NCBI GenBank assembly: GCA_041743125.1
Contig: JBGTNK010000127.1
Coordinates: 1 to 42,434, forward strand
Length of the DNA stretch: 42,434 nucleotides
Direction of reading: 5' to 3'
DNA from: Terrimonas_B sp041743125
GTDB taxonomy: Bacteria > Bacteroidota > Bacteroidia > Chitinophagales > Chitinophagaceae
Below, piece after piece: positions 8,061-17,164 of this stretch; position 1 is the stretch's first letter; each line of letters begins with the position of its first letter. The notes under the pieces are model-generated. The model searched no databases, was not told the DNA's origin, and worked only from the letters and a program-made list of their open reading frames with translations. Made by a program: the position numbers and the translations under genes.

Positions 8061-10205
8061 ATGTCAGTTATCCAGAAGATACAGGAAAAGTATGCAAAAT
8101 TAATGGCCGTGGTTATCGCAATAGCCTTGCTTACTTTCGTTGTAATGCTTGCCTTTGAAAATGGAGGAAGTTTGTTTCAGAGCGGAATTACCAATACAGT
8201 TGGTGTCATCAACGGAGAAAAAATTGATGCCATTGCCTTTAATAAAGCAATTGACAGGCAGGAAGCAAGCATGCAAGCGCAGGGTTATCCTTCCGGTTCC
8301 GCTACCCGTCAGCAAGCTATTGATGGCGCCTGGAACCAGGAACTGGGCCGCATCGTAATGACTTCAGAACTTGAAAAACTTGGAGTGCAGATAGGTAAAA
8401 AAGAAATGGGAGATATCTTATATGGTCCCAACGCTCCCCAGGATTTAAAACAACAGTTTACAGATCCCCAAACAGGCGTTTATAATGCACAGATGGCCAA
8501 ACAACAGATTGACCAGATGATGAAAAGCAAACAAACGCCTGAAGCCCAAAAAGAACAGTTTAATAGTTATGTCAACCAGCTTGAGTTCATGCGGATGAAT
8601 GAAAAGTATAATTCCATGCTCACCAACACCGCGAATTTTCCTAAATGGTTGATTGAAAAACAAAATGCTGATAATAGCCAGCTGGCAAGTATCTCTCTTG
8701 TTCGTGAATTTTACACCAGCATTCCGGATAGCGCTGTCAACGTGTCGGATAAGGAAATAGAAGATTATATCAGCAAACACAAAGATGATTTTAAGCAGGA
8801 AGAAACCAGGAATATTGCATACGTGTCGTTTAGTGCCCTGCCTACTGCTGCAGATTCAAATGCAATAAAAGAAAGATTACTTGCATTAAAACCAGAGTTT
8901 GACAGTACGGCCGACCTGCAGCAATTCCTGGACAGACAAGGTGTAGGAACATATTATAATAGTTTTATCAATGGAAAAAATATCCAAATAGCAGTCAAAG
9001 ATTCAATTTTTAAAACGCCGGTTGGTAATGTTTATGGACCTTATATCGACGGTGGATCTTATTCAATGGCAAAGATTGTTGCTGTAAAAACGCAACCTGA
9101 TACGGTGAAAGTTCGCCATATCCTGGTAGCCACTACACAACGTGATCCGCAAAGCGGCCAAACACTGCCTGTAAGAGATACAGTTTCTGCAAAAAAATTG
9201 ATAGATAGTATCAGGACTGTAATTCAAAGTGGTGCCAACTTTGATTCTATTGCGGCGAAACTCTCCGATGATCCGGGAAGTAAGGATAAGGGAGGTGTTT
9301 ACGAAAACGTTACATCAGGAGGCATGGTTCCCGAGTTCAATGAATATATTTTTAATAACAGTACCGGCTCAAAAGGAATTGTAAAAACGGAATTCGGTTA
9401 TCACTATATTGAAATTCTGTCTCAAAAAGGCGGATCTCCTGCATATAAAATTGCCTATCTGTCCTTTCCAATTGAAGCCAGCCAGGAAACGGATGCCAAT
9501 GCAAGCAATGAAGCCACATTATTTGCAGGAAACAGCCGTGATCAAAAGTCCTTTGATGCTAATGCCGAAAAACTGAGATCAAAGGGAATAAACAAACTAT
9601 TAATAAATGACATTACTCCAAATGATTACCAGCTTCAGGGTCTTGGGGTTTCCCGTGCATTGGTAAAAAGTGTATACGATGCTGACAAGGGTGAAGTATT
9701 ACAGCCGGAAAGAATAGGAGAAAGTTATATTGTGGCGGTAGTAACAGAAGCAAATAAAAAAGGCACACAAACAGCTGCTAAGGCCAGACCCCTGGTAGAA
9801 CCTCTTTTACGAAATCATAAAAAGGCAGGACTAATACAGAAGAAAATCGGATCAATAACATCATTAGAAGCAGCGGCCACTGCCTTAGGAGGAAAGAGTA
9901 TTGAGTCTGTTGATAGTCTTCGTATGTCAGGATCTCAATCAACCATTGTTTCCTCAGAGCCGAAAGTGATGGGTGCTGCTTTCAACCCGGCCAATAAAGG
10001 AAAAGTGGTACCTGAAGCGATAGAAGGCACCAGTGGGGTATACGTAGTTAAAGTCAATAGTGTATCAGCAACTCCTGTAGCAAATGCCAATGTAGCTGAA
10101 CAAAGAAGATCCAAATATGAAGAGGCTAAGATGAGAGGCGGATATCCCCAGCAGGTGCTTATAGAAGCTGCTGAAATTAAAGACAACCGGAGAGAAATAT
10201 TTTAA
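8061..10205 (+). CDS. Membrane-anchored periplasmic peptidyl-prolyl isomerase (SurA/PpiD type)
   Basis: The likely role is a chaperone and prolyl isomerase for proteins crossing the periplasm towards the outer membrane. A single N-terminal membrane helix (about residues 13-31, AVVIAIALLTFVVMLAF) anchors it, followed by a SurA-N-like helical domain with many Gln/Lys-rich helices. A parvulin rotamase domain spans about residues 350-455, recognisable by VKVRHILVATT, LSDDPGSKDKGG and TEFGYHYIEIL. A second, degenerate rotamase-like region may follow. The single-helix topology resembles PpiD, but the pairwise domain layout is the Bacteroidota form and not the E. coli gene, so I give no symbol. The gene is monocistronic: it has its own promoter at 8003-8033 and a strong terminator 26 bp after the stop. 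Confidence 0.9.
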   Translation: MSVIQKIQEKYAKLMAVVIAIALLTFVVMLAFENGGSLFQSGITNTVGVINGEKIDAIAFNKAIDRQEASMQAQGYPSGSATRQQAIDGAWNQELGRIVMTSELEKLGVQIGKKEMGDILYGPNAPQDLKQQFTDPQTGVYNAQMAKQQIDQMMKSKQTPEAQKEQFNSYVNQLEFMRMNEKYNSMLTNTANFPKWLIEKQNADNSQLASISLVREFYTSIPDSAVNVSDKEIEDYISKHKDDFKQEETRNIAYVSFSALPTAADSNAIKERLLALKPEFDSTADLQQFLDRQGVGTYYNSFINGKNIQIAVKDSIFKTPVGNVYGPYIDGGSYSMAKIVAVKTQPDTVKVRHILVATTQRDPQSGQTLPVRDTVSAKKLIDSIRTVIQSGANFDSIAAKLSDDPGSKDKGGVYENVTSGGMVPEFNEYIFNNSTGSKGIVKTEFGYHYIEILSQKGGSPAYKIAYLSFPIEASQETDANASNEATLFAGNSRDQKSFDANAEKLRSKGINKLLINDITPNDYQLQGLGVSRALVKSVYDADKGEVLQPERIGESYIVAVVTEANKKGTQTAAKARPLVEPLLRNHKKAGLIQKKIGSITSLEAAATALGGKSIESVDSLRMSGSQSTIVSSEPKVMGAAFNPANKGKVVPEAIEGTSGVYVVKVNSVSATPVANANVAEQRRSKYEEAKMRGGYPQQVLIEAAEIKDNRREIF

Positions 10206-10230
10206 ACAGCAGATTATTATAGTATATAAA

Positions 10231-10254
10231 GTCCCGCACGTGCGGGACTTTTTT
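10231..10254 (+). terminator. Intrinsic terminator after the prolyl isomerase gene
   Basis: GTCCCGCACGTGCGGGAC (10231-10248) is a perfect palindrome that folds into a GC-rich stem. It is followed at once by six T. It is the clearest terminator in the window. Confidence 0.92.
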
Positions 10255-10413
10255 ATGCAGGTCCAACAAATGAATACTGTTCCATTACAGGCAATTCTAA
10301 ACTATTAAAACGTATAAAAACAGGCATAGCTTTCACATAATAAGGGCATGAATAGTTACATAAACCTTATGCCGCCGCGGCTGTTATTATCTTTGTATAT
10401 AAATTCAAAAGAA

Positions 10414-10941
10414 ATGGCTGAATCAATAATAAATAAAGTAGCTGAAAGCGGAATTGTAACACTTGATCCCGCTACCTATTTTCCCGCTGGAGAAACTGTG
10501 ATCTTTGATTTAAAAGATCATTTATTCATGGGACTTATATTAAAAGAAAAAGATTTCCGGGAGGGGCTCAAAAAACTGGATTGGGAAATATACAGGGATA
10601 AAAACGTAGCCTTAATTTGCTCAGCAGATGCCATAATACCAGTATGGGCTTACATGCTTATAGCATCTGGATTGCAACCAATCGCCAGGGAAATAATAAT
10701 GGGCGACGAAAAAGAATTACAGCGGCAACTTTTTATAAAAAATATTTCAAACATAGAGATAAAGGATTTTGAAGATAAGAGAGTAGTAATAAAAGGTTGT
10801 GGTGATACTCCAATAGGAGATTACGTATATATGGAACTGACTAAGCTTTTACGACCCGTAGTCAAGAGTATTATGTATGGTGAACCTTGTAGTACTGTAC
10901 CTGTATATAAAAAAATAAAACCCGGAGCAGCTGAAATTTAA
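10414..10941 (+). CDS. DUF2480 family protein
   Basis: The 175-residue product begins MAESIINKVAESGIVTLDP, a start typical of DUF2480, a family found mainly in Bacteroidota and without known function. Other recognisable stretches are LKEKDFREGLKKLDW, ADAIIPVWAYMLIAS and IKGCGDTPIGDYVYMELT, the last containing a conserved cysteine. No signal peptide or membrane helix is present, so it is cytoplasmic. The frame is open 22 codons further upstream (ATG 10348), but that extension is hydrophobic and unlike the family, so I use ATG 10414. It is convergent with corA. A 7-bp hairpin GTCTTAA-aaa-TTAAGAC at 10956-10972 lies between the two genes but lacks a T run. Confidence 0.85.
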   Translation: MAESIINKVAESGIVTLDPATYFPAGETVIFDLKDHLFMGLILKEKDFREGLKKLDWEIYRDKNVALICSADAIIPVWAYMLIASGLQPIAREIIMGDEKELQRQLFIKNISNIEIKDFEDKRVVIKGCGDTPIGDYVYMELTKLLRPVVKSIMYGEPCSTVPVYKKIKPGAAEI

Positions 10942-11004
10942 ACTCCGATTAAAAGGTCTTAAAAATTAAGACGAGCCGGTTGATAATTTGATTGAATCGG
11001 GAAT

Positions 11005-12114
11005 TCAAAACCATCCTCTTTTCTTAAAAATATACAGCATGATCAGCGGAACGATCAGCATGACGCTAACCGCAAAATAAAAACCCCAATTGTGGTGCGC
11101 ATAAGGAATGATGTCGAAATTCATTCCAAAAATCCCCCCAATAACTGTCGCGGGAGCTAGCAGGCAGGTAACAATGGTCATTACTTTCATCACTTCATTG
11201 AGCCGCAGGTTAACATTACTAACATACAGGTCCTGCATGGTCATCATTACATCACGATAGTTTTCACTCAGGTCAAAGGCCTGGATTATATGATCGTAAA
11301 CATCTTTAAAGTATTTGGTGGTTCGGTCATCAAGCAGTTCACTCTCACTCCGGATAATACTTCCCACCAGGTCTCTGACGGGTGCTATATTTCTTTTTAA
11401 AACAATCAGCTCTTTACGCAGTTGGTTGATACGGGCCAGTGATCTTTTATTGCTTTTACGAACGACCTCTTCTTCCAATAACTCGATCTGTTCGCCAAGC
11501 GACTCCATAACTAAAAAGTAATTATCTACAATAAGATCCAGCATAGCATACAACATATAGTCGGGGCTGCGCTGCCTGATCTGGCTTTTGCCAATCTTAA
11601 GTTTACTTCTAATCGGGTTAAAGGCATCCCGGCTGGCGTCTTCCTGGAATGTAATCACAAAATCTTTCCCCAGTAAAATGCTGATCTGTTCTGTTTCCAC
11701 AGTTTTTTTCTCGGCATTAAAATACAGCATGTTTAAAAGGCAAAACAAAACGCTGTCCACTTCATCCATTTTAGGACGTTGATCCACACTTAAAATATCT
11801 TCTACAATCAGGGGGTGAATACCATAATGGCTGGAAATCGCTTCCACATCATTTTTTCTCAATCCATCTATATTGATCCATGAAATCCGTTTGGAATCAC
11901 GAAAAGATATGGCTTCATCAATGTTCTCCAATCTTTTTTCTGTGATGGAGGAGGAGTCGTAATCATATACAAAGGCAACTACTTCTTTGGCTTCTTCCCT
12001 AAAGGGAATAACAGTAGGATTTACATGCAAAATTTCCTTGGTACGCTTGGTACCAAAAAGATTTGGCAGGTACAGATAGCGTAAATACTTTTCTGGTTTC
12101 AACTTCACGTTCAT
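11005..12114 (-). CDS. corA: CorA family magnesium/cobalt transporter
   Basis: CorA forms a pentameric Mg2+ channel in the inner membrane. The protein has 369 residues: a long cytoplasmic domain with a coiled-coil stalk (LEEEVVRKSNKRSLARINQL), then two C-terminal membrane helices. The selectivity motif GMN is present in GGIFGMNF, and the second helix ends in KKRGWF, close to the usual basic tail. I chose ATG 12114 (MNVKLKPEKYLRY) because the 19-residue extension back to 12171 is hydrophobic and not CorA-like. It is convergent with the DUF2480 gene and divergent from the YihY gene. Confidence 0.94.
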   Translation of the reverse strand: MNVKLKPEKYLRYLYLPNLFGTKRTKEILHVNPTVIPFREEAKEVVAFVYDYDSSSITEKRLENIDEAISFRDSKRISWINIDGLRKNDVEAISSHYGIHPLIVEDILSVDQRPKMDEVDSVLFCLLNMLYFNAEKKTVETEQISILLGKDFVITFQEDASRDAFNPIRSKLKIGKSQIRQRSPDYMLYAMLDLIVDNYFLVMESLGEQIELLEEEVVRKSNKRSLARINQLRKELIVLKRNIAPVRDLVGSIIRSESELLDDRTTKYFKDVYDHIIQAFDLSENYRDVMMTMQDLYVSNVNLRLNEVMKVMTIVTCLLAPATVIGGIFGMNFDIIPYAHHNWGFYFAVSVMLIVPLIMLYIFKKRGWF

Positions 12115-12253
12115 AAAAGAAAGGTAATAAAAGATAAGGAAAACAGGCCCCGATGATACCAACGCCTGCAAATTTCAGATATTGTTGATTTTATTTACTT
12201 CCGAAAATAATGATGAATTTGAGGAAGGAAAATAATCAACCCGGCCAGTATAA

Positions 12254-12283
12254 TTGAGTTGTAAAGAGTATCCATTACTTTTA
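12254..12283 (+). promoter_or_regulatory. Probable promoter of the YihY/BrkB gene
   Basis: TTG at 12254-12256 and TACTTTTA at 12276-12283 are 19 nt apart. This matches the Bacteroidota consensus except for the last base of the -7 box. The start codon is 28 nt downstream. Confidence 0.5.
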
Positions 12284-12311
12284 GGAGTTCAAATACCAGA
12301 GCAGTTAACGT

Positions 12312-13244
12312 ATGGGTGAAGCGAAACAGGAAAAAGAAGTGAACAGAGATTTGTCATTCTGGAGCTTAATGAGCAATTCATTCAGAGAAATGAAGAAGAA
12401 TGATTTTTTGCGCATGGCCGCGGCAACGGCATTTTTTACCACATTTGCTCTTCCTCCTATTCTTATCATTTTATTTCAATTATTTGGTTTGTTTTTAAAC
12501 CTGCGATTTGTGGGCTCAGAAATGAAAGAAATACTGGAAGAAACACTGGGTAAATCCAGTGCATCTCAAATAAACCAAACCATCAGGCAGTTCGGAACAC
12601 TGGCCAGGAACTGGTATATCACAACTGGCGGATTTTTATTTCTGGTGTTTGTTGCCACTACTTTATTTTCTGTCATTAAAGATTCGCTTAATGAAATATG
12701 GAATATTCGTGTAAAAGATAAACCGGGAATCTTATTCAGGCTGGGCTTGCGGGCCAGGTCATTAGGAATCATTCTTGTCGCCGGATTGTTATTTCTGGCC
12801 GGCATATTCCTTGATGGCTTTGAGTTATTGTCCGGAAACTATCTTGAAAAACTATGGCCCCTGGCTGGTGGTTATTTCAAAGGCATTTTAAATGAAGTGG
12901 TAAGTGTGGTCATTGTTACCTCCTGGTTCATCATCTTATTCCGCTACCTGGCAGATGGCCGGCCCTCCTGGAGGGTAGCAATTGCCGGTGGGTGCTTAAC
13001 AGGGGTGTTGTTTTCTGCAGGAAAAACGCTTATTTCTTTCCTTATACGCAATAGTAATATTTCCACTTTGTATGGCGCATCCGGATCAATTGTTCTTATT
13101 TTATTGTTCGTATTTTATTCTTCATTCATCCTCTATTTTGGCGCAGGCTTTATAAAAGTGTATAGTGAAAAGATCCATCAACCGCTCCGGTTGGTTAATA
13201 AAGCTTTTCGCTACCAGCTGAGTGAAGTAAGCGAATCAGAATAA
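12312..13244 (+). CDS. YihY/virulence factor BrkB family membrane protein
   Basis: The 310-residue protein has about six predicted membrane helices. A cytoplasmic N-terminus (about 45 residues) precedes AAATAFFTTFALPPILIILF, the first helix, with the alanine-rich start common in this family. Later helices include FLFLVFVATTLFSVIK, GIILVAGLLFLAGIFL and ASGSIVLILLFVFYSSFILY. Members used to be called ribonuclease BN, but that activity belongs to an unrelated protein. The real substrate is unknown, and a transport or lipid-related role is possible. It is monocistronic and divergent from corA. Confidence 0.9.
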   Translation: MGEAKQEKEVNRDLSFWSLMSNSFREMKKNDFLRMAAATAFFTTFALPPILIILFQLFGLFLNLRFVGSEMKEILEETLGKSSASQINQTIRQFGTLARNWYITTGGFLFLVFVATTLFSVIKDSLNEIWNIRVKDKPGILFRLGLRARSLGIILVAGLLFLAGIFLDGFELLSGNYLEKLWPLAGGYFKGILNEVVSVVIVTSWFIILFRYLADGRPSWRVAIAGGCLTGVLFSAGKTLISFLIRNSNISTLYGASGSIVLILLFVFYSSFILYFGAGFIKVYSEKIHQPLRLVNKAFRYQLSEVSESE

Positions 13245-13332
13245 TAAAGACAGGATAGACCATACTTTTGAAAAGGGAAATATTAATCAACGATCACCCC
13301 ATGGCTTGGATTGGAAGGAAACAGAAATTTAC

Positions 13333-14049
13333 TTACAATAATTTTTCCGCTCTTTCTAAATCTTCAGGAGTATCAATTGCTACACTCTTGAAATTGACCA
13401 ATGCCATTCGGATCGGGATCCCATTTTCTAAATACCGCAATTGTTCTAATTTTTCTGCTTGCTCCAGTATTGCGGGAGGCCATTTTGTAAAATTCAAAAG
13501 CGTTTGTTTTCTATAGCCATATACACCAACATGTAAAAAATAGGGAGGACTAAAGTTTTGATCTGCAGCAAATGGAATTATACTTCTGCTGAAGTATAGT
13601 GCATCATTTTTATTATTCACTACCACTTTTACAAAACTGTTTCCCTGTAATCCGCCGGGTTCTTCAATTTTTCTCATCAACGAGCCAACTTGTACCAAAG
13701 GGTCCTCAAATAACTTAACTAATTTTTCAAGTGGCTCTTTTCTTATAAACGGTTCGTCTCCCTGTACATTAATAATTACATCCACATTCAGTTCTGCAAT
13801 TGCCTCTGCTATACGATCGCTGCCGCTCTCATGAGTCTTCATACTCATTATTGCTTTACCTCCATGGGATTCTATTTCTTTAAAGATGATATCACTGTCT
13901 GTAACTACCACCACTTCATCAAAAAGAGCGGTGGCTACTGTTGCGTCATATGTATGCCGGATAACAGTTTTGGAACCCAGCGGCTGCATCAATTTCGCAG
14001 GAAATCTTGTGGCCGCATACCGGGCGGGTATCATAGCAATAATGTTCAT
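13333..14049 (-). CDS. kdsB: 3-deoxy-manno-octulosonate cytidylyltransferase (CMP-KDO synthetase)
   Basis: KdsB activates KDO with CTP to CMP-KDO in the cytoplasm for attachment to lipid A, so the cell makes a Gram-negative outer membrane. The 238 residues show the nucleotidyltransferase fold: IAMIPARYAATRFPAKLM at the N-terminus (nucleotide loop), VVVVTDSDII, HESGSDRIAEA, and VDVIINVQGDEPFI with the metal-binding Asp. AIDTPEDLERAE is the usual C-terminal signature. It lies 26 bp after the sterol desaturase-like gene on the same strand and is the last gene of that run. Confidence 0.96.
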   Translation of the reverse strand: MNIIAMIPARYAATRFPAKLMQPLGSKTVIRHTYDATVATALFDEVVVVTDSDIIFKEIESHGGKAIMSMKTHESGSDRIAEAIAELNVDVIINVQGDEPFIRKEPLEKLVKLFEDPLVQVGSLMRKIEEPGGLQGNSFVKVVVNNKNDALYFSRSIIPFAADQNFSPPYFLHVGVYGYRKQTLLNFTKWPPAILEQAEKLEQLRYLENGIPIRMALVNFKSVAIDTPEDLERAEKLL

Positions 14050-14075
14050 GCTGCAAAAATAACGGGTGCTCTCTT

Positions 14076-14900
14076 TTAGCTACCTAATTTCTGAAATGGT
14101 TTTTTCATCAGGGCAACAAAATCTTCATCCTTTTCATTGGGATAATATTGATCAAGCCCATAGCGGATTTTTTTTGCGTCAAGGTGCATAAATGTACCTA
14201 AAATGCGATCCCAGAACGAAAACACTGCACCATAGTTGCTATCTGTAAAAGGTTGTTTCCAATGGTGGTGTACCTTATGCATATTAGGAGAAACAAGGAT
14301 ATAACTTAATGCCCTGTCAAGTTTACCCGGTAAAGAAATATTGGCATGGGTAAATGCTGTAGATAAAACTACCAGGGTTTGATAGATCATTACGCTATAT
14401 ACAGGAGCCCCGGAAACAAAAATCAGCAGGAGAAAAAAGACACCCCGTAATAGACTGTCGCCAGGATGGTGACGAAGACCGGTTGTGACATCCACGCTGT
14501 TGTCACTATGATGGATGAGATGGAATCGCCACAGGATTGGTGTTTTATGCATCACCAGATGCACCAGCCAGCTGCTGAAATCTAAGGCTAGTACACTGAC
14601 AATAATCGTCATCGTAATATTGGCATCAAACCAATATACCAGCCCAAAACGCTGATCCAAACACCAGTCGGAAAGTTTTACAATCAATACCGCAATGGCC
14701 GTATGAATAATTAGATGAATAAGGGTGAAACCAAAATTAACGACGGCGTGTTTTAGTTTGTTTTTTTTATATTGTAATGGTAACAAAGGAATGGCTCCTT
14801 CTATGATCCAGAATAGAAGAAGCCCAGCAACAAGGATAGCCATTCTTTCCATAGGCCTTTGCTCCAGCGTAGAGAAATAATTGATTATATTATCTGGCAT
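14076..14900 (-). CDS. Sterol desaturase / fatty acid hydroxylase family membrane protein
   Basis: Family members are di-iron membrane oxygenases that hydroxylate or desaturate lipids. The 274 residues contain several membrane helices (for example MAILVAGLLLFWIIEGAIP and FGFTLIHLIIHTAIAVLIV). The histidine clusters are WLVHLVMHKTP, HLIHHSDNSVDVTT, and HKVHHHWKQPFTD with YGAVFSFWDRILGTF after it. All histidine boxes needed for two irons appear present, so it is probably active. The substrate cannot be told from sequence; in Bacteroidota it may be a membrane fatty acid, a carotenoid or a sphingolipid. It sits 56 bp after the DUF2007 gene and 26 bp before kdsB, which suggests co-transcription and fits an envelope-lipid role. 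Confidence 0.9.
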   Translation of the reverse strand: MPDNIINYFSTLEQRPMERMAILVAGLLLFWIIEGAIPLLPLQYKKNKLKHAVVNFGFTLIHLIIHTAIAVLIVKLSDWCLDQRFGLVYWFDANITMTIIVSVLALDFSSWLVHLVMHKTPILWRFHLIHHSDNSVDVTTGLRHHPGDSLLRGVFFLLLIFVSGAPVYSVMIYQTLVVLSTAFTHANISLPGKLDRALSYILVSPNMHKVHHHWKQPFTDSNYGAVFSFWDRILGTFMHLDAKKIRYGLDQYYPNEKDEDFVALMKKPFQKLGS

Positions 14901-14956
14901 TTCCCACTCGATTATGAAGAAAAGTTACGAAGGATTGGCGAGAGGTTTAAAAACGA

Positions 14957-15169
14957 CTATTCTGAAATATTCAATATTTCTCTTGCCCGTTCTACCTGCG
15001 ATTCTACTACCATCAACTTGATACCTCCAATGGCGTTGGATAGAAACGGATCGATAGTTACGCTGTACTCATCCTGCAAGTAACAATTGACAAATTCTTC
15101 TTTCAACCTGCCCAATGCAATATGAGCCGGAATATAGTTGTCGAAAGAAAGCAAGAGAACAAACTTCAT
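14957..15169 (-). CDS. DUF2007-type small protein (putative signal transducing protein)
   Basis: This is a 70-residue cytoplasmic protein. The N-terminal strand KFVLLLSFDNYIPAHIALG and the central LQDEYSVTIDPFLSNAIGGI, ending IKLMVVESQVERAREIL, follow the DUF2007 pattern of a small ferredoxin-like alpha/beta fold. The family is often called a putative signal transducing protein, but no mechanism is known. It is the first gene after the dnaN terminator (15183-15210) and heads the run with the sterol desaturase-like gene and kdsB. No clear promoter is visible in the 23 bp between terminator and start codon, so transcription may begin inside dnaN or arise by readthrough. Confidence 0.85.
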   Translation of the reverse strand: MKFVLLLSFDNYIPAHIALGRLKEEFVNCYLQDEYSVTIDPFLSNAIGGIKLMVVESQVERAREILNISE

Positions 15170-15182
15170 GGATGAGAGTGTT

Positions 15183-15210
15183 AAAAAAGAAGCTCTCCAG
15201 ATCAGAGAGC
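15183..15210 (-). terminator. Intrinsic terminator after dnaN
   Basis: Read on the minus strand, GCTCTC-tgatctg-GAGAGC (15210 to 15192) is followed by a T-rich run ending at 15183. It separates dnaN from the DUF2007 gene. Confidence 0.75.
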
Positions 15211-15252
15211 CTATAATGTCTTAATCCTATTTATTAATCTAGGGCGGTCTGG

Positions 15253-16368
15253 CTATTGATTCAGCATCAAAGGCATTACCAGCATCAGCATTTCTACATT
15301 TTCTTCCTGGTCGGTAGGTTTAATCAGTCCTGCTTTTGTTGGAGTTGATAGTTCCAGGTTGACTTCTTCGCCGTCTGCCGCGGATAACATTTCTACTAAA
15401 AATTTTGCATTGAATGCAATGGCCAGGTCTTCGCCATTGTACTGGCACTTCATACGTTCATTTCCTTCAAAACTAAAATCAATATCCTGCGCTGCCAGTT
15501 GCAATTCGCTGCCACTTATGGTCAGGGCTACCTGGTTTGTGCTTTTATTACTGAATATGCTTACCCGGCGCAAGGCACTCTGAAAATCATTTTTATTAAC
15601 GGTAAGCCTGTAAGGGTTGTCGGCAGGGATCACTACCCTGTAATCCGGGAACCGGGCGTCTATCAACCGGCAACTCATTTGTGTAGTACCATGTTTCACA
15701 AAAAGGTGATTACTGTTATAACTTATGGTCAATTCATCATCTGCAAAAGGAATAGCAGATTTCAATAAATTAAGAGGTTTTCTTGGAACAATGAATGTGT
15801 CTGTTTTTGGACAACTAACGTCTTTTCTTTTGTACCTGACCAAACGATGTGCATCTGTAGCAACACACTGCAATCCTTTTTTATCCAGCTCAAATAAAAC
15901 ACCCGTCATTGCCGGTCGCAGATCATCATTACTTGTAGCAAATAAAGTTTTATTAATTGCGGTTACCAGCGCTGAAGAAGTGATGGTAAAGGAAGTGGTA
16001 TTATCAGCTACAGGTTCCTTTGGAAAATTGTCGGGATTTTCACCCATTACCTTATACTTACCATTATCGCTGGTAATTTCAACGCCAAAATTTTTATCAA
16101 TGGTAAAAGTAAGGGGCTGATCAGGTATATTTTTTAAGGAATCAAGCAGGATCCTTGCCGGAATGCAAACCTTCCCGGTGTCTTTTGCTTCTATTTCTAA
16201 TTGCACCCTCATCACTGTCTCCAGGTCAGTAGCTACTACCGTCAGTTTATTTTTTTCAACCTCAAACAAAAAATCTTCAAGAATTGGCAACACGGTATTG
16301 GCGCTAATAACACCAGCAATATGCTGCAATTGCTTTAACAAAGAGGAGGAGGAGACAATAAACTTCAT
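15253..16368 (-). CDS. dnaN: DNA polymerase III beta subunit (sliding clamp)
   Basis: DnaN forms the ring-shaped dimer that tethers the replicative polymerase to DNA. The 371 residues match the family length. Visible marks are MKFIVSSSSLLKQLQHIAGV at the start, NTVLPILEDFLFEV, RPAMTGVLFE with CVATDAHRLVRY in the middle domain, RLIDARFPDYRVVIP, and the C-terminal LMLVMPLML that forms the partner-binding pocket. The frame is open 17 codons further (to 16419), but the conserved start is at 16368. No dnaA, recF or gyrB lies nearby, as is usual in Bacteroidota, so an origin here is not suggested. recX is divergent. Confidence 0.96.
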   Translation of the reverse strand: MKFIVSSSSLLKQLQHIAGVISANTVLPILEDFLFEVEKNKLTVVATDLETVMRVQLEIEAKDTGKVCIPARILLDSLKNIPDQPLTFTIDKNFGVEITSDNGKYKVMGENPDNFPKEPVADNTTSFTITSSALVTAINKTLFATSNDDLRPAMTGVLFELDKKGLQCVATDAHRLVRYKRKDVSCPKTDTFIVPRKPLNLLKSAIPFADDELTISYNSNHLFVKHGTTQMSCRLIDARFPDYRVVIPADNPYRLTVNKNDFQSALRRVSIFSNKSTNQVALTISGSELQLAAQDIDFSFEGNERMKCQYNGEDLAIAFNAKFLVEMLSAADGEEVNLELSTPTKAGLIKPTDQEENVEMLMLVMPLMLNQ

Positions 16369-16552
16369 AAATAAAATTGAATGGGGCGAAACTACTGATT
16401 TTTGCTCTACTGTCAGCAAATTCAGGAGAGATTAGAAAGGGGGAATCTGGTTTAGCTTCTTGAGCCCAGCCCATCTTTTATTATCTTGCTTTGTACTTAA
16501 AAACACAAATACAAAGGCACCCTTAATTTAAGCAGGTAAATAATCATAATTA

Positions 16553-17029
16553 ATGAGCATTTACAAAAAGCAACTTACTCCAGAACAGGCGTTGCAAAAA
16601 TTAAAACATTATTGCGCCTACCAGGAACGCTGTCATAGTGAGGTAAAAGAAAAACTATATAGCCTGGGTGTATGGAAAAAAGATCACGATGCGATTATAA
16701 GTACATTAATAGAAGAAAATTACCTGAATGAAGAAAGATTTGCACTTGCTTTTGCGGGAGGTAAGTTTCGTGTAAAGCAATGGGGCAGGATAAAAATAAA
16801 GTTTGCGCTCAAACAAAAACAGGTAAATAACCATAGCATCAACAAAGCCCTTATTCAAATAAATGAAAAAGAATATCTAACACAGTTGAATAAACTGGCT
16901 GAGGAAAAATATGTTTCCCTAAAAATAGAGGAACCTTTTTTCCGGAAACAAAAAACAATCGAATTTTTATTGCAAAAAGGATTTGAAAGAGAGCTGGTGA
17001 TGGCGCTCCGTTTGGATATAGACAAATAA
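16553..17029 (+). CDS. recX: Regulatory protein RecX
   Basis: RecX binds RecA filaments and limits recombination and SOS activity. The 158 residues consist of helical repeats, as expected: ALQKLKHYCAYQERCHSEVK, then LIEENYLNEERFALAFAGGK with the family's YLNDxRFA-like motif, then FRVKQWGRIKIKFALKQKQV. Length and order fit RecX; recA is not in the window. A possible promoter is TTG 16460-16462, 19 nt, then TATCTTGC 16482-16489, which carries two mismatches. The gene is divergent from dnaN. Confidence 0.9.
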   Translation: MSIYKKQLTPEQALQKLKHYCAYQERCHSEVKEKLYSLGVWKKDHDAIISTLIEENYLNEERFALAFAGGKFRVKQWGRIKIKFALKQKQVNNHSINKALIQINEKEYLTQLNKLAEEKYVSLKIEEPFFRKQKTIEFLLQKGFERELVMALRLDIDK

Positions 17030-17164
17030 TAAATCCTTACCATTTTTTTTCTATGTGTTCCACGTTGACTAGGGAACTTATTGAAAAGGTCGCCTCAGTA
17101 AATTTCCGGGTCTCGTTAATATATAAAAGTCCACCTTGGGTCAGCTTATATAATAATACGGGAT

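Noticed and set aside
10956..10972. Hairpin GTCTTAA-aaa-TTAAGAC between the DUF2480 gene and corA as a terminator
   Set aside because: The stem is AT-rich and no T run follows on either side, so termination is doubtful.
15725..16120. Open frame of 131 codons on the plus strand opposite dnaN
   Set aside because: dnaN is certain here, and the opposite frame shows no family features.
15253..16368. Replication origin next to dnaN
   Set aside because: No dnaA, DnaA-box cluster, recF or gyrB is present, and dnaN is commonly separate from the origin in this phylum.
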